From Symplocastrum torsivum CPER-KK1 (GTDB lineage Bacteria > Cyanobacteriota > Cyanobacteriia > Cyanobacteriales > Coleofasciculaceae), in assembly GCA_019358875.1 (NCBI GenBank), contig JAHHIF010000001.1, forward strand, positions 62,001 through 126,000: DNA of 64,000 nucleotides, read 5' to 3'. How positions within the stretch are numbered: the stretch's first letter is position 1; every line of letters starts with the position of its first letter. A program made the position numbers and the translations under genes. The notes under the pieces were generated by a model that worked only from the letters and a program-made list of their open reading frames with translations, did no database searches and had not been told where the DNA came from. Below, in pieces: positions 1 to 8,425 of this stretch.

Positions 1-2
1 AA

Positions 3-404
3 GTTGATGTTTTAAAAACGTCATGGAAAACAGCGCTTGGGATTATTGCCACCTCTTTAATAACCCCAGCAGTAACAGAAGAGTTATTTTTCCGTGTTTT
101 ATTCCTCCCTCAAACCACTGAAAATGTATCAATATCAAAGCTGTGGCTTTGGGGGATTATCAGTTTGGTGATGTTTGTTGTCTATCATCCCCTCAATGCC
201 TTGAGCTTTTTTTCACAGGGACTTGAGACGTTTTTTAATTCAGCTTTCTTACTCTTAGCAACACTATTAGGCATTACCTGTAGCCTTGCTTACCTACAAA
301 GTGGCTCCCTTTGGACACCTGTTGTCATTCACTGGCTAGCTGTTGTTGTCTGGTTACTCTTTCTGGGTGGTTATAGAAAACTGTATGAAGTTGTACAAAA
401 ATAA
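3..404 (+). CDS. CPBP family intramembrane metalloprotease, C-terminal part (5' end outside window)
   Basis: The reading frame is open from the first bases of the window and ends at the TAA at 402-404, so the N-terminus lies upstream. The translated fragment shows the CPBP (CAAX protease and bacteriocin-processing) motif EELFFR near its start. A second histidine-containing motif, YHPLNAL, follows, and a third helix carries VVIHWLAVVVW. These are the metal-binding glutamate and histidine segments of the family, placed in hydrophobic helices. Family members are membrane proteases or bacteriocin-immunity proteins; the substrate here cannot be inferred. An ATG at 165 lies downstream of the catalytic Glu motif and is not the true start. 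Confidence 0.85.
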   Translation, partial: VDVLKTSWKTALGIIATSLITPAVTEELFFRVLFLPQTTENVSISKLWLWGIISLVMFVVYHPLNALSFFSQGLETFFNSAFLLLATLLGITCSLAYLQSGSLWTPVVIHWLAVVVWLLFLGGYRKLYEVVQK

Positions 405-443
405 TCTTAAATATAGAAGCCAACAACCAACAACTAATAATCT

Positions 444-818
444 ATGCCTGATTTACCACCACTAACCAGCGAAACAGTTTGGGCAATTTTGAATGAAAAA
501 ATTGATGATGATACAGTAAACGAGTTAGTTTGGCACTGTCTGGGTTATCGCTACGATGCCGTTGCAGCCAAATGGAACGCTACAGAGGTTGCTTCTGACT
601 GGCAGGAAGCATATCCTGAACCACCAGACTTCATTGAAAGCCGTCCTGCAACTGTGAAACTGACTCGCTCTATTCCCCAAGAAAACAAGCAGTTGCTGAA
701 AGAGCAGTTAGGTTTTAAGGGGTACAAGATAGGAGAATTTGGCCCTCGACAGACTCGTCGAGCTACTGCCGCCAATTGGTTACTGAGTTACATGAAAGAG
801 AAAGGTTTAACAAAGTAG
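444..818 (+). CDS. DUF1823 family protein
   Basis: This 124-residue soluble protein matches the conserved cyanobacterial DUF1823 family as I recall it. Its core contains WHCLGYRYD near residue 31 and a strongly conserved C-terminal half with PPDFI, RPATVKLTRSIP and FGPRQTRRATAANWL. No catalytic motif is evident and the function is unknown. The ATG at 444 begins the family's usual start (MPDLPPLT...). It follows the CPBP gene by about 40 bp on the same strand. A copy of the TATAGCG repeat begins 9 bp after the stop codon. Confidence 0.85.
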   Translation: MPDLPPLTSETVWAILNEKIDDDTVNELVWHCLGYRYDAVAAKWNATEVASDWQEAYPEPPDFIESRPATVKLTRSIPQENKQLLKEQLGFKGYKIGEFGPRQTRRATAANWLLSYMKEKGLTK

Positions 819-827
819 ATTCGTTTT

Positions 828-944
828 TATAGCGTCTCTCGGTTAAACGAGGTACAGTTCAAAGCTGTGAAACAAGCGCGACTAGTCAGGAAAACAAAAA
901 AGCTGATGGCTGATAGCTGACCACTAACTGCGATAAAGCTATAG
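828..944. repeat. TATAGCG interspersed element, copy A
   Basis: This copy begins with a 29-bp terminal unit (828-856) that starts TATAGCGTCTC and ends GAGGTACA. It closes about 117 bp later with GCTATA (939-944), which is the inverse of TATAGC. An internal stretch (AACAAAAAAGCTGATGGCTGATAGCTGA) is shared with the copy at 45112-45216. It sits directly behind the DUF1823 stop codon. The form suggests a small non-autonomous MITE-like repeat. Confidence 0.6.
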
Positions 945-1050
945 ATACTGAGGTAGAGTAGACCCTGAAGATAGTGAAAAAGCGATCGCTAAAACCCTGG
1001 AAGTAATTCACTCTACAGGATTTCGCTGGAATCGGACTTAGCGCTTTTCC

Positions 1051-2631
1051 TTAAAATGGCTTGTGGTCAGTGAGGTTGCGTTTAGTTTCTACATAGTAGA
1101 TAGGCTCACCAGTATCATTGCAGACAACAAACGTTTCCAGTTCCAGCGTTAGTAAGTGTCCGCTCTTGGTATAACTGGTGACTTGACCACAAAAGCGACC
1201 ATTGTTAAGTAACTCCTTCCGGATGAGCGCAAACACCTCTTCTCCTAAGTGGAAAGCAGCGGTAAGTTTGGCAAGCTCATCATCACTGTAGCCCAGTAGC
1301 AAGGAATGAGAAGGATTCTGTTGAATGTAGCGACCTTTTAAATCAAGGATCGCCATCGCTTCGCTATATTGAGCAATAATTGCCCAATACAAATCTGCTC
1401 TTTCTTCCGCCTGTTTGCGCTGGGTAATATCACGAACAAAGCTTTGAATTGCTAGCTGACCTCCATATTCAACCACACGACTACTAATTTCTACTGGCAT
1501 CTGTGAGCCTTGCTTACACTGGTGAACGTGCTCAAATGTCACGCTGCCTGTCTTCCACAAATGCTCAAGTATGTCTGCACGGTGTTCAGGGTCCATTGGT
1601 GGACTAAATACCTCAGCCGGTAAACTCAAAAGTTGCTTGCGGGTATATCCTAATCGTCGTGCCCCATGCTCGTTAACATCCAAAAGGACTTGGGTTGAGG
1701 AATCAGTGATAAAGATTGAATCGTGTGCCCACTCAAACAAGTTGCGGTAGTTTTTTTCCGATTCTCGTAGCAACTCTTCAGCTTGCTTACGCTCAGTAAT
1801 ATCTCTAGCCGTGTATACCACTGCCTCAATACTACCGTCAGGCGTGTTGATGGGGCTGAGAATGTACTCGTAGTCTCTAACGCCATTAACCGTTGGCAGA
1901 CTAATTTCCTCAGCAATCGACTGCCCTGTCGCAAAGGCTATTTGACGTTTTGCCTCGAAAGGCTTCATTGTATCTGCTGGTAAGCCGAGTTGCTGCCAAG
2001 TCTTACCATACAGATCAGACTGCTCTAACCCGAATGACTGCATGAAGGCACGATTGGCATAGGTGTACCGCCCTAACCTGTCATACATACAAACATGATC
2101 TACAGATGCCGAGAGAACCTGTTCGAGCATCCTCGCTCGCTGCTCAACCTTTGCGGCTAGGACTTGCAGAGCCTGATGAACTCCACCGTTTTGCTCTTCA
2201 GCAGATTTTGACTCCTGGCTGATAACGTTGCTAGCGTCTATCACATCCTCAGACGCATTAATGCTTTGTGCTTGGGACACTTGTTGGGGTGGTAACAAGA
2301 CATCATCAAGGAAAGCTTGACCAGCAACCGTATCATGATTTAACTCCTCTATACGATTAACGCTGTTGTATGACAGCGTGCCTCGATTCAGCTCAACCAA
2401 CGATTGATTCAAGCCAGCAACCCCTTCGCTTAATGCCTCCTGTTGTTCTTGAAGCTTTTTCATTAAAGTGGGTGCTGCTGTACTCGTTCGTAATTCAAAC
2501 ACTTGCTTGAGCGCATCAATTACCACAGCAGTTTTGCATTTACCTGTTGCAGTAGCTTGAGACGTAATCGCTTGTATCAGGTCTTCTGGCAGCCTGAATG
2601 TCACTACCCTAGTAGCCATTTTATGTCCCAT
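1051..2631 (-). CDS. Ribbon-helix-helix / triple PAS-domain sensor protein without kinase domain
   Basis: Residues about 5-48 (TRVVTFRLPEDLIQAI...) look like a CopG/Arc-type ribbon-helix-helix. A Q/E-rich coiled-coil linker (about 50-170) follows, then three PAS modules at about 170-285, 288-405 and 410-525. The first two close with PAC-like DITERKQAEE and DITQRKQAEE signatures. The third, ending NLTDHKPF, is at the C-terminus, so no histidine kinase, GGDEF or other output domain follows. The sequence therefore implies a sensor that may act on DNA directly, or a protein that lost its kinase. The start could be the first Met or the one four codons later; neither has a clear Shine-Dalgarno site. 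An array of 11-bp-phased TGTAAAT repeats lies 73-101 bp upstream. Confidence 0.8.
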   Translation of the reverse strand: MGHKMATRVVTFRLPEDLIQAITSQATATGKCKTAVVIDALKQVFELRTSTAAPTLMKKLQEQQEALSEGVAGLNQSLVELNRGTLSYNSVNRIEELNHDTVAGQAFLDDVLLPPQQVSQAQSINASEDVIDASNVISQESKSAEEQNGGVHQALQVLAAKVEQRARMLEQVLSASVDHVCMYDRLGRYTYANRAFMQSFGLEQSDLYGKTWQQLGLPADTMKPFEAKRQIAFATGQSIAEEISLPTVNGVRDYEYILSPINTPDGSIEAVVYTARDITERKQAEELLRESEKNYRNLFEWAHDSIFITDSSTQVLLDVNEHGARRLGYTRKQLLSLPAEVFSPPMDPEHRADILEHLWKTGSVTFEHVHQCKQGSQMPVEISSRVVEYGGQLAIQSFVRDITQRKQAEERADLYWAIIAQYSEAMAILDLKGRYIQQNPSHSLLLGYSDDELAKLTAAFHLGEEVFALIRKELLNNGRFCGQVTSYTKSGHLLTLELETFVVCNDTGEPIYYVETKRNLTDHKPF

Positions 2632-2703
2632 TAAGTTAAGTCCATAAAACTTCTCAATTTTATCTAACTTAATACATTGAAATTAATATTAATATAGCTC
2701 TTC

Positions 2704-2732
2704 TGTAAATAGTCTGTAAATCTTTGATGAAT
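2704..2732. promoter_or_regulatory. 11-bp-phased TGTAAAT direct repeats (putative response-regulator operator)
   Basis: TGTAAAT at 2704-2710 is repeated exactly at 2715-2721, and a weaker GATGAAT follows at 2726-2732, all 11 bp apart. Direct repeats spaced by one helical turn are typical of OmpR/PhoB-family response regulators. The array lies upstream of the RHH-PAS gene. That regulator binding is an inference. Confidence 0.45.
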
Positions 2733-3735
2733 TTGCTGATTAGCCAATCAGTTTCTTCTTAGTTGAGCAATATTTGGCGAGAGGCTTTCTTGCGACACCA
2801 AGGAAAAAGAGAGCTTCATCCAGTGATTGTCATTATAGCTCATTATTGCCTTTTACTAAGTTTTATGAGAGTAATAAAGAACGTTGTCTACTTCCTTCTC
2901 TCCTCATTCAGGGAGTCCAAGCTTCTACTCAGACAGGCTTAGACCTTTGTAAATTGCTTTTGTTTGGATAACCTGAAATGACGTATAGTTATCGGTCTAC
3001 AGTCTGGGAACACAATATTAGAAATTTTAATCAAAGATATTAGTTTTATATATTTAAGTTAGATACTTAAGCTCAACTGATTTAGGTTGAGAAGGCAAAT
3101 CGAAATCTGTATGTAGTTTTTGGGAGATAATTCTGCAAAGAAAGGATTATACATCCGAAGACTAAGAGGCTCTGACTGAAGCCAAGTTTTTGCTACCCAT
3201 CGAAACGTTCTTGTCATAAATACTTTTGAGCTTTCACAAGCTAGGTTTCTATTAAAGCTAAATTAGCCGAAGTAAGTGTTTTACTAATTCTACAGTCAGC
3301 TAAAAAAAAGTTGTTATAAATTGATTACTTTAAGTATTGAATTGGAAGTTTTAGAGATTTACTACTAGTCGTCCCTCTCACCTCCCAAGTTGTATCCTGT
3401 TGTTCCCGAACAATGGCAATAGAACAAAGGTGAAAGCTTAATTATTCCTTGCTTTTTTCTCTCGCTAAATTAACAGTCTCTTTGAAAAAAGCTTGGTATC
3501 ACCGCTGTAGTACACAGGTGTTAAAACAGGAAACAGTATTACATTTAGCCAATTCACGTAGTACAAAAAACGGTACTGGTACTACGCTCATCAGCAAAAC
3601 ATAAATAAGTAACCTTGATTTGATTACAAGGCTTAAATCATTGATAACACGTTAGCTCAATGGTTGGGGTGTTGATTTTGAACCCAATTTTTACCCTGGC
3701 TGGAGCATCTTCAACTTAGGAGTAGACAAAGGTTT
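2733..3735. other. Gene-free, AT-rich intergenic stretch
   Basis: About 1 kb without a convincing gene. The longest frames are under 70 codons, lack a ribosome site and have low-complexity composition. A weak hairpin with CGTAGTAC arms is present (3557-3564 and 3579-3586). A segment at about 3650-3690 resembles a tRNA D-arm but cannot be folded into a complete tRNA. A small RNA cannot be excluded by eye. Confidence 0.5.
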
Positions 3736-3884
3736 TATAAATAAACTATAAACTTCCGGTAAATTCAATCGTAAATTCATAAAGTTTTCTTGTAAGCCAG
3801 ACGCTGATTAGTTTTTAGCTAGATTAGTTATTAATTTACTGATTCATAAACCTTCTGTAAATGGGTTGTGAATCTTCCATAAAT
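3736..3884. promoter_or_regulatory. Two 11-bp-phased direct-repeat arrays upstream of the small exported peptide
   Basis: The first array is TATAAAT (3736), TATAAAC (3747), GGTAAAT (3758). The second is CATAAAC (3845), TGTAAAT (3856), TGTGAAT (3867), CATAAAT (3878). Every step is exactly 11 bp. They match the array at 2704 and the pair at 27004. They end about 70 bp before the start codon at 3953, so they are placed to control that gene. The regulator is unknown. Confidence 0.5.
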
Positions 3885-3952
3885 GCTCTTACAACTTGTA
3901 AATCCACTGAATATACTGAACATGTGAACCCTAGAACAGTTGATTTACAGTT

Positions 3953-4204
3953 ATGTGTCTTTTCCTACGTCTCACTAGTATTGCAACTCTGCTAATTGGT
4001 TTACAGCTATTCGCTCCTAAGCTAATTGATGATCAAGGAGAGCTTAGTTCTTTAACTTCGAGTTCATCGAATTCATCAGTTGTCGCTTCTTCTGGAAGCA
4101 CATTACAATCATTGAAGCGAGCTAATCTCTCCAGTTTGAATGGAGAATTCAACCCACCCGATAATGGTGGTCCAGACAATACTAGAGGTTCTGGAACTCG
4201 TTAA
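3953..4204 (+). CDS. Small exported peptide with C-terminal PPDNGGPD-TRGSGTR motif
   Basis: This 83-residue protein starts with a signal-like hydrophobic segment (residues 3-21, LFLRLTSIATLLIGLQLFAP). A Ser-rich, low-complexity middle follows (about 30-52). The C-terminus is Pro/Gly/Arg-rich and ends in GSGTR. Short Pro-Gly-Arg tails ending in GTR are recurrent in small cyanobacterial exported proteins of unknown function, so I regard this as a real gene. The upstream region carries two arrays of phased operator-like repeats, suggesting tight regulation. No enzymatic role can be proposed. Confidence 0.55.
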   Translation: MCLFLRLTSIATLLIGLQLFAPKLIDDQGELSSLTSSSSNSSVVASSGSTLQSLKRANLSSLNGEFNPPDNGGPDNTRGSGTR

Positions 4205-4338
4205 AAACAAGATTGCTTTTTAGTGGAACAAAACAGTGAGTACATACGTCAAGACTCTATTTCCTCAAATAGTTCTCCAAACACGAACGACCTTTTTAGG
4301 ATTAGGGTTAGATTACTTGCTGATTGTCTGTCTACTCA

Positions 4339-6120
4339 TTAAAATCCTATGGGTGACGATTTCCACCACTGCTTCTTTTGCACCAATGTATGGACTTGCC
4401 AGTTGGGATCGGGTTGTGGATAGTCCAGTCGGTAATGTCCACCTCGGCTTTCTGTACGAAAAGCAGCGCTTTTAAGAATTAAGTACGCCACGTCGAGTAA
4501 ATTATAAGTTTCTCCCCAAAGTCGCAGTTGTCGGTCAGCATCCGGTAAGTCAAATCTGACCGTATCGACAGGGGTTAAATTTAGTAAGTATTGGCTTAAG
4601 GGAAGATCAGCAAATTCCTGTCTTCGGGAATCTAAGGTTGCGATCGCATTTTCCAAGACATCCTGTTGCCGACAAATCCCGGCACTTTGCCACATGAGTT
4701 GCCGTAACTCAAAGCGCAGGGCAGTCATTTTATCCATTTGAGCTGCCCAGTCTTGCACTGCCAAACTGGGAATGGGGAATTGGGAATTGGGAATTGGGGA
4801 TTCCTGATTCGTTATTGATAATTCATCAGGAGTAATTCTTGCTAGCTGGGCACCGAAGACGATGCATTCTAGGAGTGAATTACTGGCAAGACGATTTGCA
4901 CCATGAACACCTGTGCTTGCGGTTTCCCCAACAGCATATAAACCAGGAATCGAGGTACGGTTCATCAAATCCGTTGTAATTCCACCCATCCAGTAGTGAG
5001 CGGCAGGTGCAACGGGAATCGGTTCGTTGAAAATATCAACGCCCCAGTGCTGACAGACTTGGATAATGTTGGGAAATCGGTAGCGAATCGTATCAGCAGG
5101 AATTGCTTGCAAGTCTAGATAGACACATTGAGGAGTAGGGGTTGCGGAGTACGCAGAAGATGAGGACAAGGGAGAATTTTCTTTTGTATTTCCCGTTTCT
5201 TGTTTTGCACTCTCAGCTTGACGTTGCAAATGGCTAAAGATTGCCCGACTAACAACATCTCTTGGCGCAAGTTCTCCTGCGGGGTGGTAATCAAAAGCAA
5301 ATCGGTGTCCTTGTGCATCGACTAAGTGAGCGCCTTCTCCTCGCACCGCTTCACTAATCAGAAAGCGTGGGGCACCGGGTTTGGTTAAAGCTGTGGGATG
5401 AAACTGGACAAATTCTAAATCTTGTAGGATAGCTCCGGATCGCCATGCGATCGCAACTCCATCTCCTGTACTCACCTCTGGGTTAGTCGTTTGAGCAAAT
5501 ACTTGCCCTCCACCACCCGTTGCAAGTACCACTGCCCCAGCTCGTACCCAACTAACTTGACCGTTGTAGATTAGGCTTATCCCTTGACAACGACCCGTTT
5601 CGGGATTTAACCACAACGATACCGCAAAGGCTTGCTGTAAAACCGTGATGTTCTGACGGTGCAACACCTGAGACGTGAGCGTGCTAACCACTTTTCGACC
5701 TGTGGTATCAGCCGCATGTAGCACACGAGGACGAGAGTGAGCCGCCTCTAGTGTCAAAGCCAACTGATTTTCCTTACGATCAAAGGCAACACCCATGCCT
5801 ACTAATGACTGAATGCACTCTGGGGCATATTCGACCAGAAACTTCACAGCATCTAAGTCACAAAGACCAGCACCCGCCCGCATCGTATCCTCAACATGCA
5901 ATGCTAGTGAGTCAGTGGGGTCAATAACAGCAGCAATACCCCCTTGTGCCCAATCACTCGCACCTGTGGATAAAGTGTCTTTCGTAATTAAACCAACCTG
6001 CAACGTATCTGGTAGACAAAGCGCTGCATAAAGCCCAGCCGCACCAGCACCCACTACTAGGATGTCAAACTGGGTAGGACTATCTAGCTCAAGGGAAGAA
6101 TCGGACGGGAGCAGAGTCAA
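4339..6120 (-). CDS. nadB: L-aspartate oxidase
   Basis: Catalyses FAD-dependent oxidation of L-aspartate to iminoaspartate, the first step of de novo NAD synthesis. The dinucleotide-binding motif GAGAAG is at residues 23-28. Other family signatures are ASDWAQGGIAA, EAAHSRPRVLHAADTTG, QFHPTAL and SEAVRGEGA. The C-terminus has the helical succinate-dehydrogenase-like domain. Length (593) is longer than typical because of two insertions: a Ser-rich loop near residue 310, and a Pro/Ser loop (SPIPNSQFPIP) encoded by tandem heptanucleotides. The start appears to be TTG at 6118-6120, since no in-frame ATG lies nearby. nadA is not in the window. Confidence 0.93.
   Translation of the reverse strand: MTLLPSDSSLELDSPTQFDILVVGAGAAGLYAALCLPDTLQVGLITKDTLSTGASDWAQGGIAAVIDPTDSLALHVEDTMRAGAGLCDLDAVKFLVEYAPECIQSLVGMGVAFDRKENQLALTLEAAHSRPRVLHAADTTGRKVVSTLTSQVLHRQNITVLQQAFAVSLWLNPETGRCQGISLIYNGQVSWVRAGAVVLATGGGGQVFAQTTNPEVSTGDGVAIAWRSGAILQDLEFVQFHPTALTKPGAPRFLISEAVRGEGAHLVDAQGHRFAFDYHPAGELAPRDVVSRAIFSHLQRQAESAKQETGNTKENSPLSSSSAYSATPTPQCVYLDLQAIPADTIRYRFPNIIQVCQHWGVDIFNEPIPVAPAAHYWMGGITTDLMNRTSIPGLYAVGETASTGVHGANRLASNSLLECIVFGAQLARITPDELSITNQESPIPNSQFPIPSLAVQDWAAQMDKMTALRFELRQLMWQSAGICRQQDVLENAIATLDSRRQEFADLPLSQYLLNLTPVDTVRFDLPDADRQLRLWGETYNLLDVAYLILKSAAFRTESRGGHYRLDYPQPDPNWQVHTLVQKKQWWKSSPIGF
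4766..4803. repeat. Tandem heptanucleotide (TGGGAAT) repeat inside nadB
   Basis: At least three consecutive TGGGAAT heptamers with degenerate flanks lie in the coding sequence of nadB, in frame. Three heptamers equal seven codons, so the array can be tolerated. Short tandemly repeated heptanucleotides (STRR) are known in cyanobacteria but are usually intergenic. Confidence 0.7.
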
Positions 6121-6166
6121 CGTTGATATAGTTCCTGATAAGGATTTAATAAATTTTAATAAATAA

Positions 6167-6191
6167 AACCCACTCCTTGATGGGGTGGGTT
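6167..6191 (-). terminator. Candidate rho-independent terminator of psbU
   Basis: The 7-bp stem AACCCAC/GTGGGTT is followed, read on the minus strand, by TTTATTTATT. It lies about 150 bp beyond the psbU stop codon and upstream of nadB, so it would separate the two transcripts. Confidence 0.5.
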
Positions 6192-6339
6192 GAGTAAATA
6201 ACTTGTCAACTTTTCGAGTTTTAAAGTGGCGGTGTCTGCAAGGGTTCTAGTTTTAGCGGTTGCTCTGTAGTCTGTTGCTCTTGAACACTAACAAACAAGC
6301 TTAAGAAAGAACGGTACTATGTGTTAAACGCCTAGGCGT

Positions 6340-6795
6340 TTAATAGATGCCGTTGTTGTAGCGATCGCCACCTTCTACAAACGTTGTATCAACCTTTGTG
6401 ATCGCAAACTTATCAAGGTTGGCTTGGAGTAGTTCTTTTTGGCGAGTGCTTAATCCTGGAATTTCCAGAACATCCTCGACTGACTGGTAGGGAGCATTGT
6501 CCACAACTTTGCGAGCGAGGGTGGGGTACATTCCAGGGTACTTACGAAAGGCTCGAACATTGGTATTGTTCAAGTCAATTTTCTTGCCAAATTCAGTAGC
6601 CAGCTTGTCATCAGCCGTGTTACGCAGATTCAGCTCAGCGACCAAAATTGGCAATGATGGCGAAGTAACATTACTTAAAGAAGCTCCGTACACCAAAGGT
6701 GTGGGCGAAGCCAAGGCACTCTGAGACATTCCAAACCAGCCTAGACAGCCTACTAACAGGCACAAGACTGATAGGAAACGAACAAACTTTTTCAT
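6340..6795 (-). CDS. psbU: Photosystem II 12 kDa extrinsic protein PsbU
   Basis: PsbU is a lumenal subunit that stabilises the oxygen-evolving Mn cluster of photosystem II. The N-terminus carries a signal peptide with an Ala-rich cleavage site (about residues 1-30). The mature part has the conserved [21 protein letters not shown] stretch and helix-hairpin-helix-like repeats containing [21 protein letters not shown] and [15 protein letters not shown]. It ends YNNGIY. The ATG at 6793-6795 follows GGAG by 8 bp and is preferred over an in-frame TTG just upstream. The gene is monocistronic. A small inverted repeat (AGAGAGG/CCTCTCT, about 6832-6847) sits in the leader. Confidence 0.95.
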   Translation of the reverse strand: MKKFVRFLSVLCLLVGCLGWFGMSQSALASPTPLVYGASLSNVTSPSLPILVAELNLRNTADDKLATEFGKKIDLNNTNVRAFRKYPGMYPTLARKVVDNAPYQSVEDVLEIPGLSTRQKELLQANLDKFAITKVDTTFVEGGDRYNNGIY

Positions 6796-7174
6796 CAACT
6801 TAACTCCTTACCTACACAACGCAGCCTGAAGAGAGAGGTGCCTCTCTTCGATTAGTTTAATTTTTGTTTTCTATCATCTCATTTTATGGAATATGGCGTA
6901 AAACCCATAGCGATTCAGTGGCTATATCCACCCTCACGCAACAGGATTCATTTTACGCGACTACTCGCCAAACCACTTAGTTACTGGCAAAGCCTTGGAA
7001 GCGAGTCAAATTCCTACTTTGAGCGGATTTCACCGTAGTTTGATTTTACCAAACCGGAAGGGGGCTTTTTTTGCCAGTTGATTAATTTCTGTATAAAAAT
7101 CTACCGTTTGGCTGTGTGAACAACCAGATGATGTCCGGCTTAATAGGAGTTATTAGCAGAGAATCGAGGGGAAT
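6796..7174. other. Intergenic region between divergent psbU and cphB
   Basis: This 379-bp divergent promoter region holds the leaders of both genes. The only structures seen are the AGAGAGG/CCTCTCT inverted repeat close to psbU and a G-run followed by TTTTTTT at about 7063-7075. No gene was found. Confidence 0.5.
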
Positions 7175-8047
7175 ATGGCAACTGATAGCAGTGGGCAGTT
7201 GGTAATTATTGGTGGTGCGGAAGACAAGGAAGGAGATTGTACGATTCTTCGAGAGTTTGTTCGACGTTCCGGAGGACTGCAAGCCCGAATCGTTGTAATG
7301 ACAGTCGCAACCGAACTACCGAGGGAAGTGGGAGATAACTACACCCGCGTGTTTGAGCGGCTGGGAGTTGAGAATGTTCGGATTGTTGATACCGTTTATC
7401 GGGAAGATGCCACTGATGCCAGTGCCTTGGAAGCAATAGAAAAAGCAACAGGTGTCTTTTTCACAGGTGGTGATCAAGCTCGCATCAGTAGTGTTCTCAA
7501 GGATACGGATATTGATAAAGCTCTACACAAACGGTTTTCTGAAGGCATCGTGATTGGTGGGACAAGTGCAGGTGCTGCAATGATGCCCGATATGATGATT
7601 GTTGAAGGAGACGGTGAAACCAATCCCCGTGTAGAAATCGTGAAAATGGAGCCTGGAATGGCTTTTCTACCCGGTGTGGTAATCGATCAACATTTCGCAC
7701 AGCGTGGACGGATAGGACGTTTACTCTCAGCTGTTGCACAGCAGCCAGTAGTTTTAGGATTTGGTATTGACGAGAATACAGCAATTGTCGTAAACAACAA
7801 TCAGCTTGAAGTGATTGGAGAAGGTGCTGTTACTGTTATTGATGTCTCAGATATTACCCATACTAATCTTGGTCAAATTTTGAAAGATGAGGACTTGGCA
7901 CTCTGCGGCGTTAAGCTTCATATCCTTCCCCATGGCTATCGATTTGACCTAAATACTCGCAAACCGATTCTTGAAGACGACGCTGCTAATACAAATCAAA
8001 CGCAGAATGCATCCGAGCAGATGCCTTTGGTTGAATCAGCTAGTTAA
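7175..8047 (+). CDS. cphB: Cyanophycinase
   Basis: This serine peptidase (family S51) hydrolyses the storage polymer cyanophycin to beta-Asp-Arg dipeptides. Visible family features are IIGGAEDKEG at the N-terminus, FFTGGDQ, and the nucleophile elbow GGTSAGA (Ser near residue 130). DQHFAQRGR and GFGIDENTA are also present. Length (290) is normal apart from a short polar tail. The ATG at 7175 follows a GAGGGGA ribosome site. In many cyanobacteria cphA (cyanophycin synthetase) follows directly; here the next gene is an unrelated ABC-F ATPase, so cphA must lie elsewhere or be absent. Confidence 0.95.
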   Translation: MATDSSGQLVIIGGAEDKEGDCTILREFVRRSGGLQARIVVMTVATELPREVGDNYTRVFERLGVENVRIVDTVYREDATDASALEAIEKATGVFFTGGDQARISSVLKDTDIDKALHKRFSEGIVIGGTSAGAAMMPDMMIVEGDGETNPRVEIVKMEPGMAFLPGVVIDQHFAQRGRIGRLLSAVAQQPVVLGFGIDENTAIVVNNNQLEVIGEGAVTVIDVSDITHTNLGQILKDEDLALCGVKLHILPHGYRFDLNTRKPILEDDAANTNQTQNASEQMPLVESAS

Positions 8048-8063
8048 TGTCTAGTTTCCTGAT

Positions 8064-8190
8064 ACTAAGTAGGTCGGCACTAATATTTACTGTTGAGGCA
8101 AGGTAGAGGGCAGAAGGCAGAAGGGAAGAGGATTTTAGTCTCTTAACATTTGTTGACATACCGTCGTTTATCTGTGTCTACCTACTTAGT
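8064..8190. repeat. MITE-like element with 11-bp terminal inverted repeats
   Basis: ACTAAGTAGGT (8064-8074) is perfectly inverted as ACCTACTTAGT (8180-8190) and encloses 105 bp. The interior carries no ORF but includes GGGCAGAAGGCAGAAGGG, a low-complexity repeat common in cyanobacterial spacers. It sits between cphB and the ABC-F gene. Interpretation as a non-autonomous element is an inference. Confidence 0.45.
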
Positions 8191-8425
8191 GATTTGCGGA
8201 TGGAAGGGTGAAAATAAGTTTTTAAGAATTGGCGATCGCATTCTTGATTCACAAGCGCACCAACCTAAATCAATAAACTGTAGGTGATGGACATAACAAC
8301 TCAATCTGACCGATCGCCCAATCCGTAATTAAATTTTGTTACGATTAACTCGGATATTAAGCAATCTGCGACTCTAGCTTCGTATATCGCTATCATCTCC
8401 CCTACACCTGTCCTGGAGACTTTTG

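Noticed and set aside
2774..2971. 65-codon frame in the spacer upstream of the RHH-PAS gene
   Set aside because: No start signal, atypical composition and no recognisable motif.
3650..3690. tRNA-like D-arm sequence (GTTAGCTCAATGGTTGGGG)
   Set aside because: No matching acceptor stem, anticodon arm or T-arm could be built around it.
4236..4475. 79-codon plus-strand frame overlapping the end of nadB
   Set aside because: Most of it is antisense to conserved nadB coding sequence, and it has no ribosome site.
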